Positions 51,321 through 63,070 of a DNA stretch of 64,000 nucleotides are shown here, piece by piece (position 1 is the stretch's first letter; each line of letters opens with the position of its first letter). The position numbers and the translations under genes are program-made. A model generated the notes under the pieces. That model was not told the DNA's origin. It saw only the letters and a program-made list of their open reading frames with translations, and made no database searches. This stretch comes from Bemisia tabaci. Taxonomy: Eukaryota > Arthropoda > Insecta > Hemiptera > Aleyrodidae. The stretch lies in contig NC_092798.1 in NCBI RefSeq assembly GCF_918797505.1, forward strand, positions 54,079,762 through 54,143,761, written 5' to 3'.

Positions 51321-54300
51321 TCCACAAAATTTTTCAATAGTTTGACCTCCTCTACAAACTGGCACAGATTGGGCTCCCCCCGACCACTCTATCAAAAGTT
51401 CCACTTTTTTTTCAAAATCACCGCTTCACCGTGCCAGCTTTTCAAAATCGTTCCGCGACCTCTAGATACCTTCCAAGGGTCCCCTCTACCCTCCATTGGC
51501 CGAATCTTCCGCCTTCTGACCCCTACTCCCATCGCAAACTACTCCCGAAGTCGACTACCTCGCAAAGTGCCCTCCAGGGTGATTACAGCGCCGTAAATTC
51601 GCGCCCGAAGTTTTTTCCAAAATAGAAACGCCTCCCAGCCCTTCGGCTCCGGGCCCGCTGGATACCCCTACCGGTCCCCTAAAAAAACTCAAAAGGGGCA
51701 TCCCTCCGCAGACCGACGCAAAAGCCCTACGGCTTAAAATAAAAAAATCCCAAGCAAAATTGTTCCTCCGCCTCGCCCTCCATCTTACCTTCCCCAAATA
51801 GCGCCCGCGCCCACCTAGCGCCCGCGCCCACTTAGCGCCCGTGTATCGCGAATGCCGCCGCAAGCCTTCCCCGAAAACCTTTCACTACCTCATACTTAGC
51901 CCTCCACAAACTGAAAAAAAATGAAAAATTCGATTAAAAAAAAAATATCTTAAAAAAAAAAAAAAAAAAGTAAACAGAGTAGTCTACGCGGCAGACCCCG
52001 CTCCGCGGATGGACGTGGGAGCATCTTCCGGGGGGTTTTATATTATCACGATAGAGTCTTGTAGAAGGGATTTCCAAAGTGTCGACCCCGAGAAATTGTC
52101 CGACCGATAATTACGGGGTTGGATCGGATCCCACCGCGTATACGCGTAGACAGGTATCCCTCCTCGATAACGGAGCTTACGCCATTTTTTAAAATTCGCC
52201 CCTAGGGGCGAACCTCCCTCATACTTAGCCCTCCGCAAACTGAAAAAAAAATGAAAAATTCGCTTAAAAAAAATATGTTTAAAAAAAAAAAAAAATATAA
52301 AAAAATAATCTGGAAAAAAATGAAAATTTCTCTTTTCCAACCCCCCGAAAACCTACTTAAACCTCTCTTGCCACCCGCTCGCTACTCAAGCGTCCGACCC
52401 GCACCCGCTACGTCAATCCGGCCCACTCTAAGGCCACGTCCGACTCGAGTGATCTACTCACAGACACATAATAACGACTATTTAAAAAAAAAAGAAGTAA
52501 ACAGAGCAGTCTACGCGCAGACCCCGCTCCGCGGATGGACGTGGGAGCATCTTCCGGGGGGTTTTATATTATCACGATAGAGTCTTGTAGAAGGGATTTC
52601 CAAAGTGTCGACCCCGAGAAATTGTCCGACCGATAATTACGGGGTTGGATCGGATCCCACCGCGTATACGCGTAGACAGGTATCCCTCCTCGATAACGGA
52701 GCTTACGCCATTTTTTAAAATTCGCCCCTAGGGGCGAACCTCCCTCATACTTAGCCCTCCGCAAACTGAAAAAAAAATGAAAAATTCGCTTAAAAAAAAT
52801 ATGTTTAAAAAAAAAAAAAATATAAAAAAAATAATCTGGAAAAAAATGAAAATTTCTCTTTTCCAACCCCCGAAAACCTACTTAAACCTCTCTTGCCACC
52901 CGCTCGCTACTCAAGCGTCCGACCCGCACCCGCTACGTCAATCCGGCCCACTCTAAGGCCACGTCCGACTCGAGTGATCTACTCACAGACACATAATAAC
53001 GACTATTTAAAAAAAAAAGAAGTAAACAGAGAAGTCTACGTCGCAGACCCCGCTCCGCGGATGGACGTGGGAGCATCTTCCGGGGGGTTTTATATTATCA
53101 CGATAGAGTCTTGTAGAAGGGATTTCCAAAGTGTCGACCCCGAGAAATTGTCCGACCGATAATTACGGGGTTGGATCGGATCCCACCGCGTATACGCGTA
53201 GACAGGTATCCCTCCTCGATAACGGAGCTTAAGCCATTTTTTAAAACTCGCCCCTAGGGGCGAACCTCCCTCATACTTAGCCCTCCGCAAACTGAAAAAA
53301 AAATGAAAAATTCGCTTAAAAAAAATATGTTAAAAAAAAAAAAAAAAAAAAAAAAGAGTCCACAAAATTTTTCAATAGTTTGACCTCCTCTACAAACTGG
53401 CACAGATTGGGCTCCCCCCGACCACTCTATCAAAAGTTCCACTTTTTTTTCAAAATCACCGCTTCACCGTGCCAGCTTTTCAAAATCGTTCCGCGACCTC
53501 TAGATACCTTCCCAAGGGTCCCCTCTACCCTCCATTGGCCGAATCTTCCGCCTTCTGACCCCTACTCCCATCGCAAACTACTCCCGAAGTCGACTACCTC
53601 GCAAAGTGCCCTCCAGGGTGATTACAGCGCCGTAAATTCGCGCCCGAAGTTTTTTCCAAAATAGAAACGCCTCCCAGCCCTTCGGCTCCGGGCCCGCTGG
53701 ATACCCCTACCGGTCCCCTAAAAAAACTCAAAAGGGCATCCCTCCGCAGACCGACGCAAAAGCCCCTACGGCTTAAAATAAAAAAATCCCACGCAAAATT
53801 GTTCCTCCGCCCTCGCCCTCCATCTTACCTTCCCCAAATAGCGCCCGCGCCCACCTAGCGCCCGCGCCCACTTAGCGCCCGTGTATCGCGAATGCCGCCG
53901 CAAGCCTTCCCCGAAAACCTTTCACTACCTCATACTTAGCCCTCCACAAACTGAAAAAAAATGAAAAATTCGATTAAAAAAAAAATATCTTAAAAAAAAA
54001 AAAAAAAAAGTAAACAGAGTAGTCTACGCGGCAGACCCCGCTCCGCGGATGGACGTGGGAGCATCTTCCGGGGGGTTTTATATTATCACGATAGAGTCTT
54101 GTAGAAGGGATTTCCAAAGTGTCGACCCCGAGAAATTGTCCGACCGATAATTACGGGGTTGGATCGGATCCCACCGCGTATACGCGTAGACAGGTATCCC
54201 TCCTCGATAACGGAGCTTACGCCATTTTTTAAAATTCGCCCCTAGGGGCGAACCTCCCTCATACTTAGCCCTCCGCAAACTGAAAAAAAAATGAAAAATT

Positions 54301-57300
54301 CGCTTAAAAAAAATATGTTTAAAAAAAAAAAAAATATAAAAAAAATCTCTCTGGAAAAAAATGAAAATTTCTCTTTTCCAACCCCCCGAAAACCTACTTA
54401 AACCTCTCTTGCCACCCGCTCGCTACTCAAGCGTCCGACCCGCACCCGCTATGTCAATCCGGCCCACTCTAAGGCCACGTCCGACTCGAGTGATCTACTC
54501 ACAGACACATAATAACGACTATTTTAAAAAAAAAGAAGTAAACAGAGCAGTCTACGCGGCAGACCCCGCTCCGCGGATGGACGTGGGAGCATCTTCCGGG
54601 GGGTTTTATATTATCACGATAGAGTCTTGTAGAAGGGATTTCCAAAGTGTCGACCCCGAGAAATTGTCCGACCGATAATTACGGGGTTGGATCGGATCCC
54701 ACCGCGTATACGCGTAGACAGGTATCCCTCCTCGATAACGGAGCTTACGCCATTTTTTAAAATTCGCCCCTAGGGGCGAACCTCCCTCATACTTAGCCCT
54801 CCGCAAACTGAAAAAAAAATGAAAAATTCGCTTAAAAAAAATATGTTTAAAAAAAAAAAAAAATATAAAAAAAAATAATCTGGAAAAAAATGAAAATTTC
54901 TCTTTTCCAACCCCCCGAAAACCTACTTAAACCTCTCTTGCCACCCGCTCGCTACTCAAGCGTCCGACCCGCACCCGCTACGTCAATCCGGCCCACTCTA
55001 AGGCCACGTCCGACTCGAGTGATCTACTCACAGACACATAATAACGACTATTTTAAAAAAAAAGAAGTAAACAGAGCAGTCTACGCGGCAGACCCGCTCC
55101 GCGGATGGACGTGGGAGCATCTTCCGGGGGGTTTTATATTATCACGATAGAGTCTTGTAGAAGGGATTTCCAAAGTGTCGACCCCGAGAAATTGTCCGAC
55201 CGATAATTACGGGGTTGGATCGGATCCCACCGCGTATACGCGTAGACAGGTATCCCTCCTCGATAACGGAGCTTACGCCATTTTTTAAAATTCGCCCTAG
55301 GGGCGAACCTCCCTCATACTTAGCCCTCCGCAAACTGAAAAAAAAATGAAAAATTCGCTTAAAAAAAATATGTTTAAAAAAAAAAAAAATATAAAAAAAA
55401 TAATCTGGAAAAAAATGAAAATTTCTCTTTTCCAACCCCCCGAAAACCTACTTAAACCTCTCTTGCCACCCGCTCGCTACTCAAGCGTCCGACCCGCACC
55501 CGCTACGTCAATCCGGCCCACTCTAAGGCCACGTCCGACTCGAGTGATCTACTCACAGACACATAATAACGACTATTTAAAAAAAAAAAAGTAAACAGAG
55601 CAGTCTACGCGGCAGACCCCGCTCCGCGGATGGACGTGGGAGCATCTTCCGGGGGGTTTTATATTATCACGATAGAGTCTTGTAGAAGGGATTTCCAAAG
55701 TGTCGACCCCGAGAAATTGTCCGACCGATAATTACGGGGTTGGATCGGATCCCACCGCGTATACGCGTAGACAGGTATCCCTCCTCGATAACGGAGCTTA
55801 CGCCATTTTTTAAAATTCGCCCCTAGGGGCGAACCTCCCTCATACTTAGCCCTCCGCAAACTGAAAAAAAAATGAAAAATTCGCTTAAAAAAAATATGTT
55901 TAAAAAAAAAAAAATATAAAAAAATAATCTGGAAAAAAATGAAAATTTCTCTTTTCCAACCCCCCGAAAACCTACTTAAACCTCTCTTGCCACCCGCTCG
56001 CTACTCAAGCGTCCGACCCGCACCCGCTATGTCAATCCGGCCCACTCTAAGGCCACGTCCGACTCGAGTGATCTACTCACAGACACATAATAACGACTAT
56101 TTTAAAAAAAAGAAGTAAACAGAGCAGTCTACGCGGCAGACCCCGCTCCGCGGATGGACGTGGGAGCATCTTCCGGGGGGTTTTATATTATCACGATAGA
56201 GTCTTGTAGAAGGGATTTCCAAAGTGTCGACCCCGAGAAATTGTCCGACCGATAATTACGGGGTTGGATCGGATCCCACCGCGTATACGCGTAGACAGGT
56301 ATCCCTCCTCGATAACGGAGCTTACGCCATTTTTTAAAATTCGCCCCTAGGGGCGAACCTCCCTCATACTTAGCCCTCCGCAAACTGAAAAAAAAATGAA
56401 AAATTCGCTTAAAAAAAATATGTTTAAAAAAAAAAAAAAATATAAAAAAAATAATCTGGAAAAAAATGAAAATTTCTCTTTTCCAACCCCCGAAAACCTA
56501 CTTAAACCTCTCTTGCCACCCGCTCGCTACTCAAGCGTCCGACCCGCACCCGCTACGTCAATCCGGCCCACTCTAAGGCCACGTCCGACTCGAGTGATCT
56601 ACTCACAGACACATAATAACGACTATTTAAAAAAAAAGAAGTAAACAGAGAAGTCTACGTCGCAGACCCCGCTCCGCGGATGGACGTGGGAGCATCTTCC
56701 GGGGGGTTTTATATTATCACGATAGAGTCTTGTAGAAGGGATTTCCAAAGTGTCGACCCCGAGAAATTGTCCGACCGATAATTACGGGGTTGGATCGGAT
56801 CCCACCGCGTATACGCGTAGACAGGTATCCCTCCTCGATAACGGAGCTTAAGCCATTTTTTAAAACTCGCCCCTAGGGGCGAACCTCCCTCATACTTAGC
56901 CCTCCGCAAACTGAAAAAAAAATGAAAAATTCGCTTAAAAAAAATATGTTTAAAAAAAAAAAAAATATAAAAAAAATAATCTGGAAAAAAATGAAAATTT
57001 CTCTTTTCCAACCCCCCGAAAACCTACTTAAACCTCTCTTGCCACCCGCTCGCTACTCAAGCGTCCGACCCGCACCCGCTACGTCAATCCGGCCCACTCT
57101 AAGGCCACGTCCGACTCGAGTGATCTACTCACAGACACATAATAACGACTATTTAAAAAAAAAAGAAGTAAACAGAGAAGTCTACGTCGCAGACCCCGCT
57201 CCGCGGATGGACGTGGGAGCATCTTCCGGGGGGTTTTATATTATCACGATAGAGTCTTGTAGAAGGGATTTCCAAAGTGTCGACCCCGAGAAATTGTCCG

Positions 57301-57471
57301 ACCGATAATTACGGGGTTGGATCGGATCCCACCGCGTATACGCGTAGACAGGTATCCCTCCTCGATAACGGAGCTTAAGCCATTTTTTAAAATCGCCCCT
57401 AGGGGCGAACCTCCCTCATACTTAGCCCTCCGCAAACTGAAAAAAAAATGAAAAATTCGCTTAAAAAAAAT

Positions 57472-57511
<40 letters not shown>
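37538..57511 (-). repeat. Satellite array B: higher-order repeat M + B + nC
   Basis: Seven higher-order units, in opposite orientation to array A. Each has an M module, one B monomer, and n copies of a 527-bp C unit. M starts are at 38,962, 43,109, 44,620, 47,709, 51,318 and 53,356, plus one truncated by the gap. n is 1, 6, 1, 4, 5, 2 and 6. Position-specific variants mark B (GAGTAGTCTACGCGG), middle C (GAGCAGTCTACGCGG) and terminal C (GAGAAGTCTACGTCG). C units consist of the array-A monomer, with an extra ~38-bp GTAGACAGGTATCCCTCCTC segment, plus a ~200-bp insert starting near AATAATCTGGAAAAAAATG and ending in CATAATAACGAC. Open frames of 60-128 codons are repeat translations. Confidence 0.95.
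38962..39535 (-). repeat. M module (representative copy)
   Basis: The first ~420 bp (GAGTCCACAAAATTTTTCAA through to AAGCCCCTACGG) matches the inner end of the right arm at 60,521-60,930 and, inverted, the left arm at about 12,140-12,376 plus 17,391-17,560. After that it diverges into ~190 bp unique to M, with a short variable repeat of AGCGCCCGCGCCCAC type, and rejoins satellite sequence at CCTCATACTTAGCCCTCCAC. Other copies begin at 43,109, 44,620, 47,709, 51,318 and 53,356; a truncated one starts at 37,538. Confidence 0.9.
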
Positions 57512-57513
<2 letters not shown>

Positions 57514-60162
57514 AGTAAACAGAGAAGTCTACGCGGCAGACCCCGCTCCGCGGATGGGCGTGGCAGCATCTTCCGAGGGATTTTATATTATCACGATAGA
57601 GTCTTGTAGAAGGGATTTCCAAAGTGCCGACCCCGAAAAATTGTCGGACCGATAATTACGGGGTGGGATCGGATTCCACCGCGTATACGCGTAGACAGGT
57701 ATCCCTCCTCGGTAACGGAGCTTACGCCATTTTTAAAATTCGCCCCTTAGGGTGAACCTACCTCAAACTTAGCCCTCCGCAAACTGAAAAAGATTGAAAA
57801 ATTCACTTTAAAAAAAAATATCTTAAAAAAAAAAAAAAAAAAAAAAAGAAGTAAACAGAGAAGTCTACGCGGCGGACCCCGCTCCGCGGATGGACGTGGG
57901 AGCATCTTCCGGGGGATTTTATATTATCACGATAGAGTCTTGTAGAAGGGATTTCCAAAGTGCCGACCCCGAAAAATTGTCTGACCGATAATTACGGGGT
58001 GGGATCGGATCCCACCGCGTATACGCGTAGACAGGTATCCCTCCTCGGTAACGGAGCTTACGCCATTTTTAAAATTCGCCCCTAGGGGCGAACCTACCTC
58101 AAACTTAGCCCTCCGCAAACTGAAAAAAAATGAAAAATTCGCATTAAAAAAAATATCTTAAAAAAAAAAAAAAGAAGTAAACAGAGAAGTCTACGCAGCA
58201 GACCCCGCTCCGCGGATGGGCGTGGGAGCATCTTCCGGGGGATTTTATATTATCACGATAGAGTCTTGTAGAAGGGATTTCCAAAGTGCCGACCCCGGAA
58301 AATTGTCCGACCGATAATTACGGGGATGGGATCGGATCCCACCGCGTATACGCGTAGACAGGTATCCCTCCTCGGTAACGGAGCTTACGCCATTTTTAAA
58401 ATTCGCCCCTAAGGGCGAACCTACCTCAAACTTAGCCCTCCGCAAACTGAAAAAAAATGAAAAATTCGCTTTAAAAAAAAAAAATATCTTAAAAAAAAAA
58501 AAAAAGAAAAGAAGTAAACAGAGAAGTCTACGCGGCAGACCCCGCTCCGCGGATGAGCGTGGGAGCATCTTCCGGGGGATTTTATATTATCACGATAGAG
58601 TCTTGTAGAAGGGATTTCCAAAGTGCCGACCCCGGAAAATTGTCCGACCGATAATTACGGGGTGGGATCGGATCCCACCGCGTATACGCGTAGACAGGTA
58701 TCCCTCCTCGGTAACGGAGCTTACGCCATTTTTAAAATTCGCCCCTAGGGGCGAACCTACCTCAAACTTAGCCCTCCGCAAACTGAAAAAAAATAAAAAA
58801 TTCCCTTAAAAAAAAATATCTTAAAAAAAAAAAAAAAAAAAAAGAAGTAAACAGAGAAGTCTACGCGGCGGACCCCGCTCCGCGGATGGACGTGGGAGCA
58901 TCTTCCGGGGGATTTTATATTATCACGATAGAGTCTTGTAGAAGGGATTTCCAAAGTGCCGACCCCGAAAAATTGTCCGACCGATAATTACGGGGTGGGA
59001 TCGGATCCCACCGCGTATACGCGTAGACAGGTATCCCTCCTCGGTAACGGAGCTTACGCCGTTTTTAAAATTCCTCCTAAGGGCAAACCTACCTCAAACT
59101 TGGACCTCCGCAAACTGAAAAAAAATGAAAAATTCGCTTTAAAAAAAAAAATCTTAAAAAAAAAAAAAAAAAAAAAAAGAAGTAAACAGAGAAGTCCACG
59201 CGGCAGACCCCGCTCTGCGGATGGGCGTGGGAGCATCTTCCGGGGGATTTTATATTATCACGATAGAGTCATGTAGAAGGGATTACCAAAGTGTCGACCC
59301 CGAAAAATTGTACGACCGATAATTACGGGGTGGGATCGGATCCCACCGCGTATACGCGTAGACAGGTATCCCTCCTCGGTAACGGAGCTTACGCCATTTT
59401 TAAAATTCGCCCCTTAGGGCGAACCTACCTCAAACTTAGCCCTCCGCAAACTGAAAAAAAATGAAAAATTCGCTTTGAAAAAAAATATCTTAAAAAAAAA
59501 AAAAAAAAAAAAAAAAGAAGTAAACAGAGAAGTCTACGCGGCAGTTCCCGCTCCGCGGATGGGCGTGGGAGCATCTTCCGGGGGATTTTCTATTATCACG
59601 ATAGAGTCTTGTAGAAGGGATTTCCAAAGTGTCGACCCCGAAAAATTGTCCGACCGATAATTACGGCGTGGAATCGGATCCCACCGCGTATACGCGTAGA
59701 CAGGTATCCCTCCTCGGTAACGGAGCTTACGCCATTTTTAAAATTCGCCCCTTAGGGCGAACCTACCTCAAACGTAGCCCTCCGCAAACTGAAAAAAAAT
59801 GAAAAATTCGCTTTAAAAAAAAATATCCTAAAAAAAAAAAAAAAAAAAAAAAGAAGTAAACAGAGAAGTCCACGCGGCAGACCCCGCTCTGCGGATGGGC
59901 GTGGGAGCATCTTCCGGGGGATTTTATATTATCATGATAGAGTCATGTAGAAGGGATTTCCAAAGTGTCGACCCCGAAAAATTGTCCGACCGATAGTTAC
60001 GGGGTGGGATCGGATCCCACCGGGTATACGCGTAGACAGGTATCCCTCCTCGGTAACGGAGCTTACGCCATTTTTAAAATTCGCCCCTTAGGGCGAACCT
60101 ACCTCAAACTTAGCTCTCCGCAAACTGAAAAAAAATGAAAAATTCGCTTTGAAAAAAAATAT

Positions 60163-60193
<31 letters not shown>

Positions 60194-60520
60194 TAAACAG
60201 AGAAGTCCACGCGGCAGACCCCGCTCCGCGGATGGGCGTGCGAGCATCTTCCGGGGGGTTTTATATTATCACGATAAAGTCTTGTAGAAGGGATTTCCAA
60301 AGTGTCGACCGCGAAAAATTGTCCGACCGATAATTACGGGATGGGATCGGATCCCACCGCGTATACGCGTAGACAGGTATCCCTCCTTGGTAACGGAGCT
60401 TACGCCATTTTTAAAATTCGCCCCTAAGGGCGAACCTACGTCAAACTTAGCCCTCCGCAAACTGAAAAAAAATGAAAAATTCGCTTAAAAAAAAATATCT
60501 TAAAAAAAAAAAAAAAAAAA
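57512..60520 (-). repeat. Satellite array C: nine diverged ~335-bp monomers
   Basis: Monomers start (GAAGTAAACAGAG) at about 57,512, 57,848, 58,173, 58,510, 58,844, 59,178, 59,516, 59,852 and 60,190. They share the array-B monomer plan, including the ~38-bp GTAGACAGGTATCCCTCCTC segment, but lack the 200-bp insert of C units. Adjacent copies differ at many positions (for example GCGGCAGACC, GCGGCGGACC and GCAGCAGACC; CCCCTAGGGG, CCCTTAGGG and CCCTAAGGG). This less homogenised block sits between the HOR array and the right arm. Confidence 0.93.
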
Positions 60521-62079
60521 GTCCACAAAATTTTTCAATAGTTTGACCTCCTCTACAACCTGGCACAGATTCGGCTCCCTCCGACCACTCTATCAAAAGT
60601 TCCACTTGCTTTTCAAACTCACCGCTACACCACGGCAGCTTTCCAAAATCGTTCCGCGACCTCTAGATACCTTCCCAAGGGTCCCTCCTACCCTCTTCGG
60701 GCCGAATCTTCCGCCGCCCGACCCCTACTTCCATCGCAAACCACACCCGAAGTCGACTACCTCGCAAAATGCCCTCCAGGGCAATTACAGCGCCGTAAAT
60801 TCGCGCCCGAAGTTTTTTCCAAAAAAGAAACGCCTCCCAGCCCTTCGGCTCCGGGCCCGCTGGATACCGCTACCGGTCCCCTAAAAAAACTCAAATGGGA
60901 CCGCCCTCCGCAGACCACCGCAAAAGCCCCTACGGCCTCGTCGAAGTTGACAACTCCGAAAGTCCTCCGAATGATAAGTCACCCACTTCCCACCGCCGAA
61001 ACAGCCCTAAAAACCCCTTTCCGCGCCTCGCCACCTATCGCAATCGAAAGTACGCATCTTTTTACGTAGGAAACCGTCCGCTTCTCCTTCCTGGACCATC
61101 GGTGGCCCCCACTGCTACCCCGTCAAAACGGAGGGGGAAAAAAATCGAATTTCCCCTTTCCGGCTCCGTTTTTCGACTCTCCCGACCGACCGACCGCTCC
61201 GATCGCCACCGGACTTCCGCCATTCTATGCGTCTTTTCACGCCCGACATTTTCGGTCCTTATCGATTTCCCCGTCCGACCACTCCTTAGCCGTCAAATCG
61301 GTCATTTTGGGAAAAATCCCGAAAAAAAAAGAAAAAAAAAACCGATAGCCCCCGAAAAACGCGTCGGACGGAAAAACTCTATTTTTCTCTCACCTTTTCT
61401 GCTCCTCCTGACGAGAGCTACTCGGTACGGAGGGTAAAAAATAAAATAAGCGAAAAAGAAAAAAAAAAAAAAAAAAAAAAATCAAGTGTCCCGAAATCCA
61501 CCTCAAAATTCGAAAACCCGAAAAATCCGAAAATCCTCCCTTTTCTTGAACTAATCGTCGGAACCACATATCTTACCGTCGATTCATGTATTTCTCAATA
61601 TCTCGCGAGGCCTGAAACGGCCATTCCGCTGAGAATTCAACGCGTTGTCTGAGGAATTTTTCTTTCCGTTCTTTTCATTTTTTTTTTTTTTTTTGAAGGG
61701 GGGGGGGGCGAATTATGCCCATTCTACGTTAGTCCCCGGAAAAGCGTTCCTATGAACTAACGAGTATCCTTGTCGCGTCTCTGACCACGTTCCAGCGCTC
61801 CAATTTTTAGGTGGGTGGGTAACCCTTTTCCGATCCGTTCCCGCCACGCACCGCTCTTTCGGGCCGGACTCCCCCTCGTCTCCGACTCTGTTGAGCATCT
61901 TCCGGTACTCCGAGAGCCAATCTCCGGTCCCTCAATAATTAACCTCGTCGAATCACCCCTTTTCCCCTCGATTTCCCTCCTCGGAATGCTGGGAATCATG
62001 AAATTACCCTCTCTAACCTCGCCTACACCAACATAACCACGAGTAAAGTGAGCAAACCAGGGCTAACCTCTGCTTTACG

Positions 62080-62390
62080 TGCCGAACCTAACCGGGGATC
62101 GGTTAAGTTCCGAACCTAACCTCGAGTTACGTTCGGAACTTAACCGGCCGGTTAGGTTCGGAACTTGTACCAGGAGTTAAGTTCGGAACTTAACCGGCCG
62201 GTTAGGTTCGGAACTTGTACCAGGAGTTAAGTTCGGAACTTAACCGGATGGTTACGTTCGGAACTTAACCGGCCGGTTAGGTTCGGAACTTGTGCCAGGA
62301 GTTAAGTTCGGAACTTATACGGCCGGTTAGGTTCGGAACTTGTAGCAGGAGTTAAGTTCGGAACTTAACCGGCTGGCTAGGTTACCGGCT
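62080..62390 (-). repeat. 50-bp tandem array, right arm (~6 copies)
   Basis: Inverse of the 10,868-10,985 array, with units containing AACCGGCCGGTTAGGTTCGG and AACTTGTACCAGGAGTTAAG. It has about six copies against about 2.4 on the left, with one variant (AACCGGATGGTTACG). Confidence 0.85.
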
Positions 62391-62399
62391 GGTTAGGTA

Positions 62400-63070
62400 C
62401 CGTAGGGTGTAGTACCGACCGGAAATGAAGGGGCGACGTACCGGAAGTCGACTCTAGCGTGCGGTACCGACCGGAAATGAAGTGGCGACCTACCGGAAGT
62501 CGACTTTAGCGTGCAGTATCGACCGGAAATGAAGGGGCGACGTACCGGAAGTGGACCTCAGGGTGCGGTATCGACCGGAAACGAAGGGGCGAAGTACCGG
62601 AAGTGGATTCTGGCGTGCGGTATAGACCGGAAATGAAGGCGCGACGAACCGGAAGTCGGTTTAGGCGTTGAGTATCGACCGGAAATGACGGGGCGACGTA
62701 CCGGAAGCGGGTCCGAGCGTGCGGTATCGACCGGAAATGAAGTGGCGACGTACCGGAAGTCGACTCTACTGTGCGGTATCGACCGGAAACGAAGGGGTTA
62801 CGTACCGGAAGTGGACCGTAGGGTGCGGTATCGACCGGAAACGAAGGGGCAACCTACCGGAAGTCGGTTGAGGCGTTGAGTATCGGCCTGAAATGAAGGG
62901 GCAACGTACCGGAAGTCGACCCTAGCGTGCGGAGTCGACCGGAAACGAAGGGTCGACGTCCCGCAAGTCGGTTTAGGCGTCGAGTATCGACCGGAAATGA
63001 AGGGGCAACGTACCGGAAGTGGATCCAAGCGTGCGGTATCGACCGGAAATGAAGGCGCTAGACCCGGAAA
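62400..63070 (-). repeat. 52-bp tandem array, right arm (~13 copies)
   Basis: Inverse of 10,265-10,840. Units read GACCGGAAATGAAGGGGCGA, CGTACCGGAAGT, then a variable GTGCGGTATC-type end. Copy number and the order of variant units differ from the left arm, so the two arms have evolved separately in this array. Confidence 0.9.

Noticed and set aside
38400..57500. 100-128-codon open frames on both strands of the higher-order array
   Set aside because: The same repeat is translated in both directions, with poly-A and poly-T derived Lys or Phe runs and no domain.
17561..60520. CRISPR array
   Set aside because: Repeats are 300-500 bp and contiguous, with no short-repeat/unique-spacer alternation, and the context is eukaryotic.
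62080..62390. Telomeric TTAGG repeats
   Set aside because: GTTAGG occurs within 50-bp units, but there is no tandem TTAGG run. The unit is a palindromic subrepeat of the arm.
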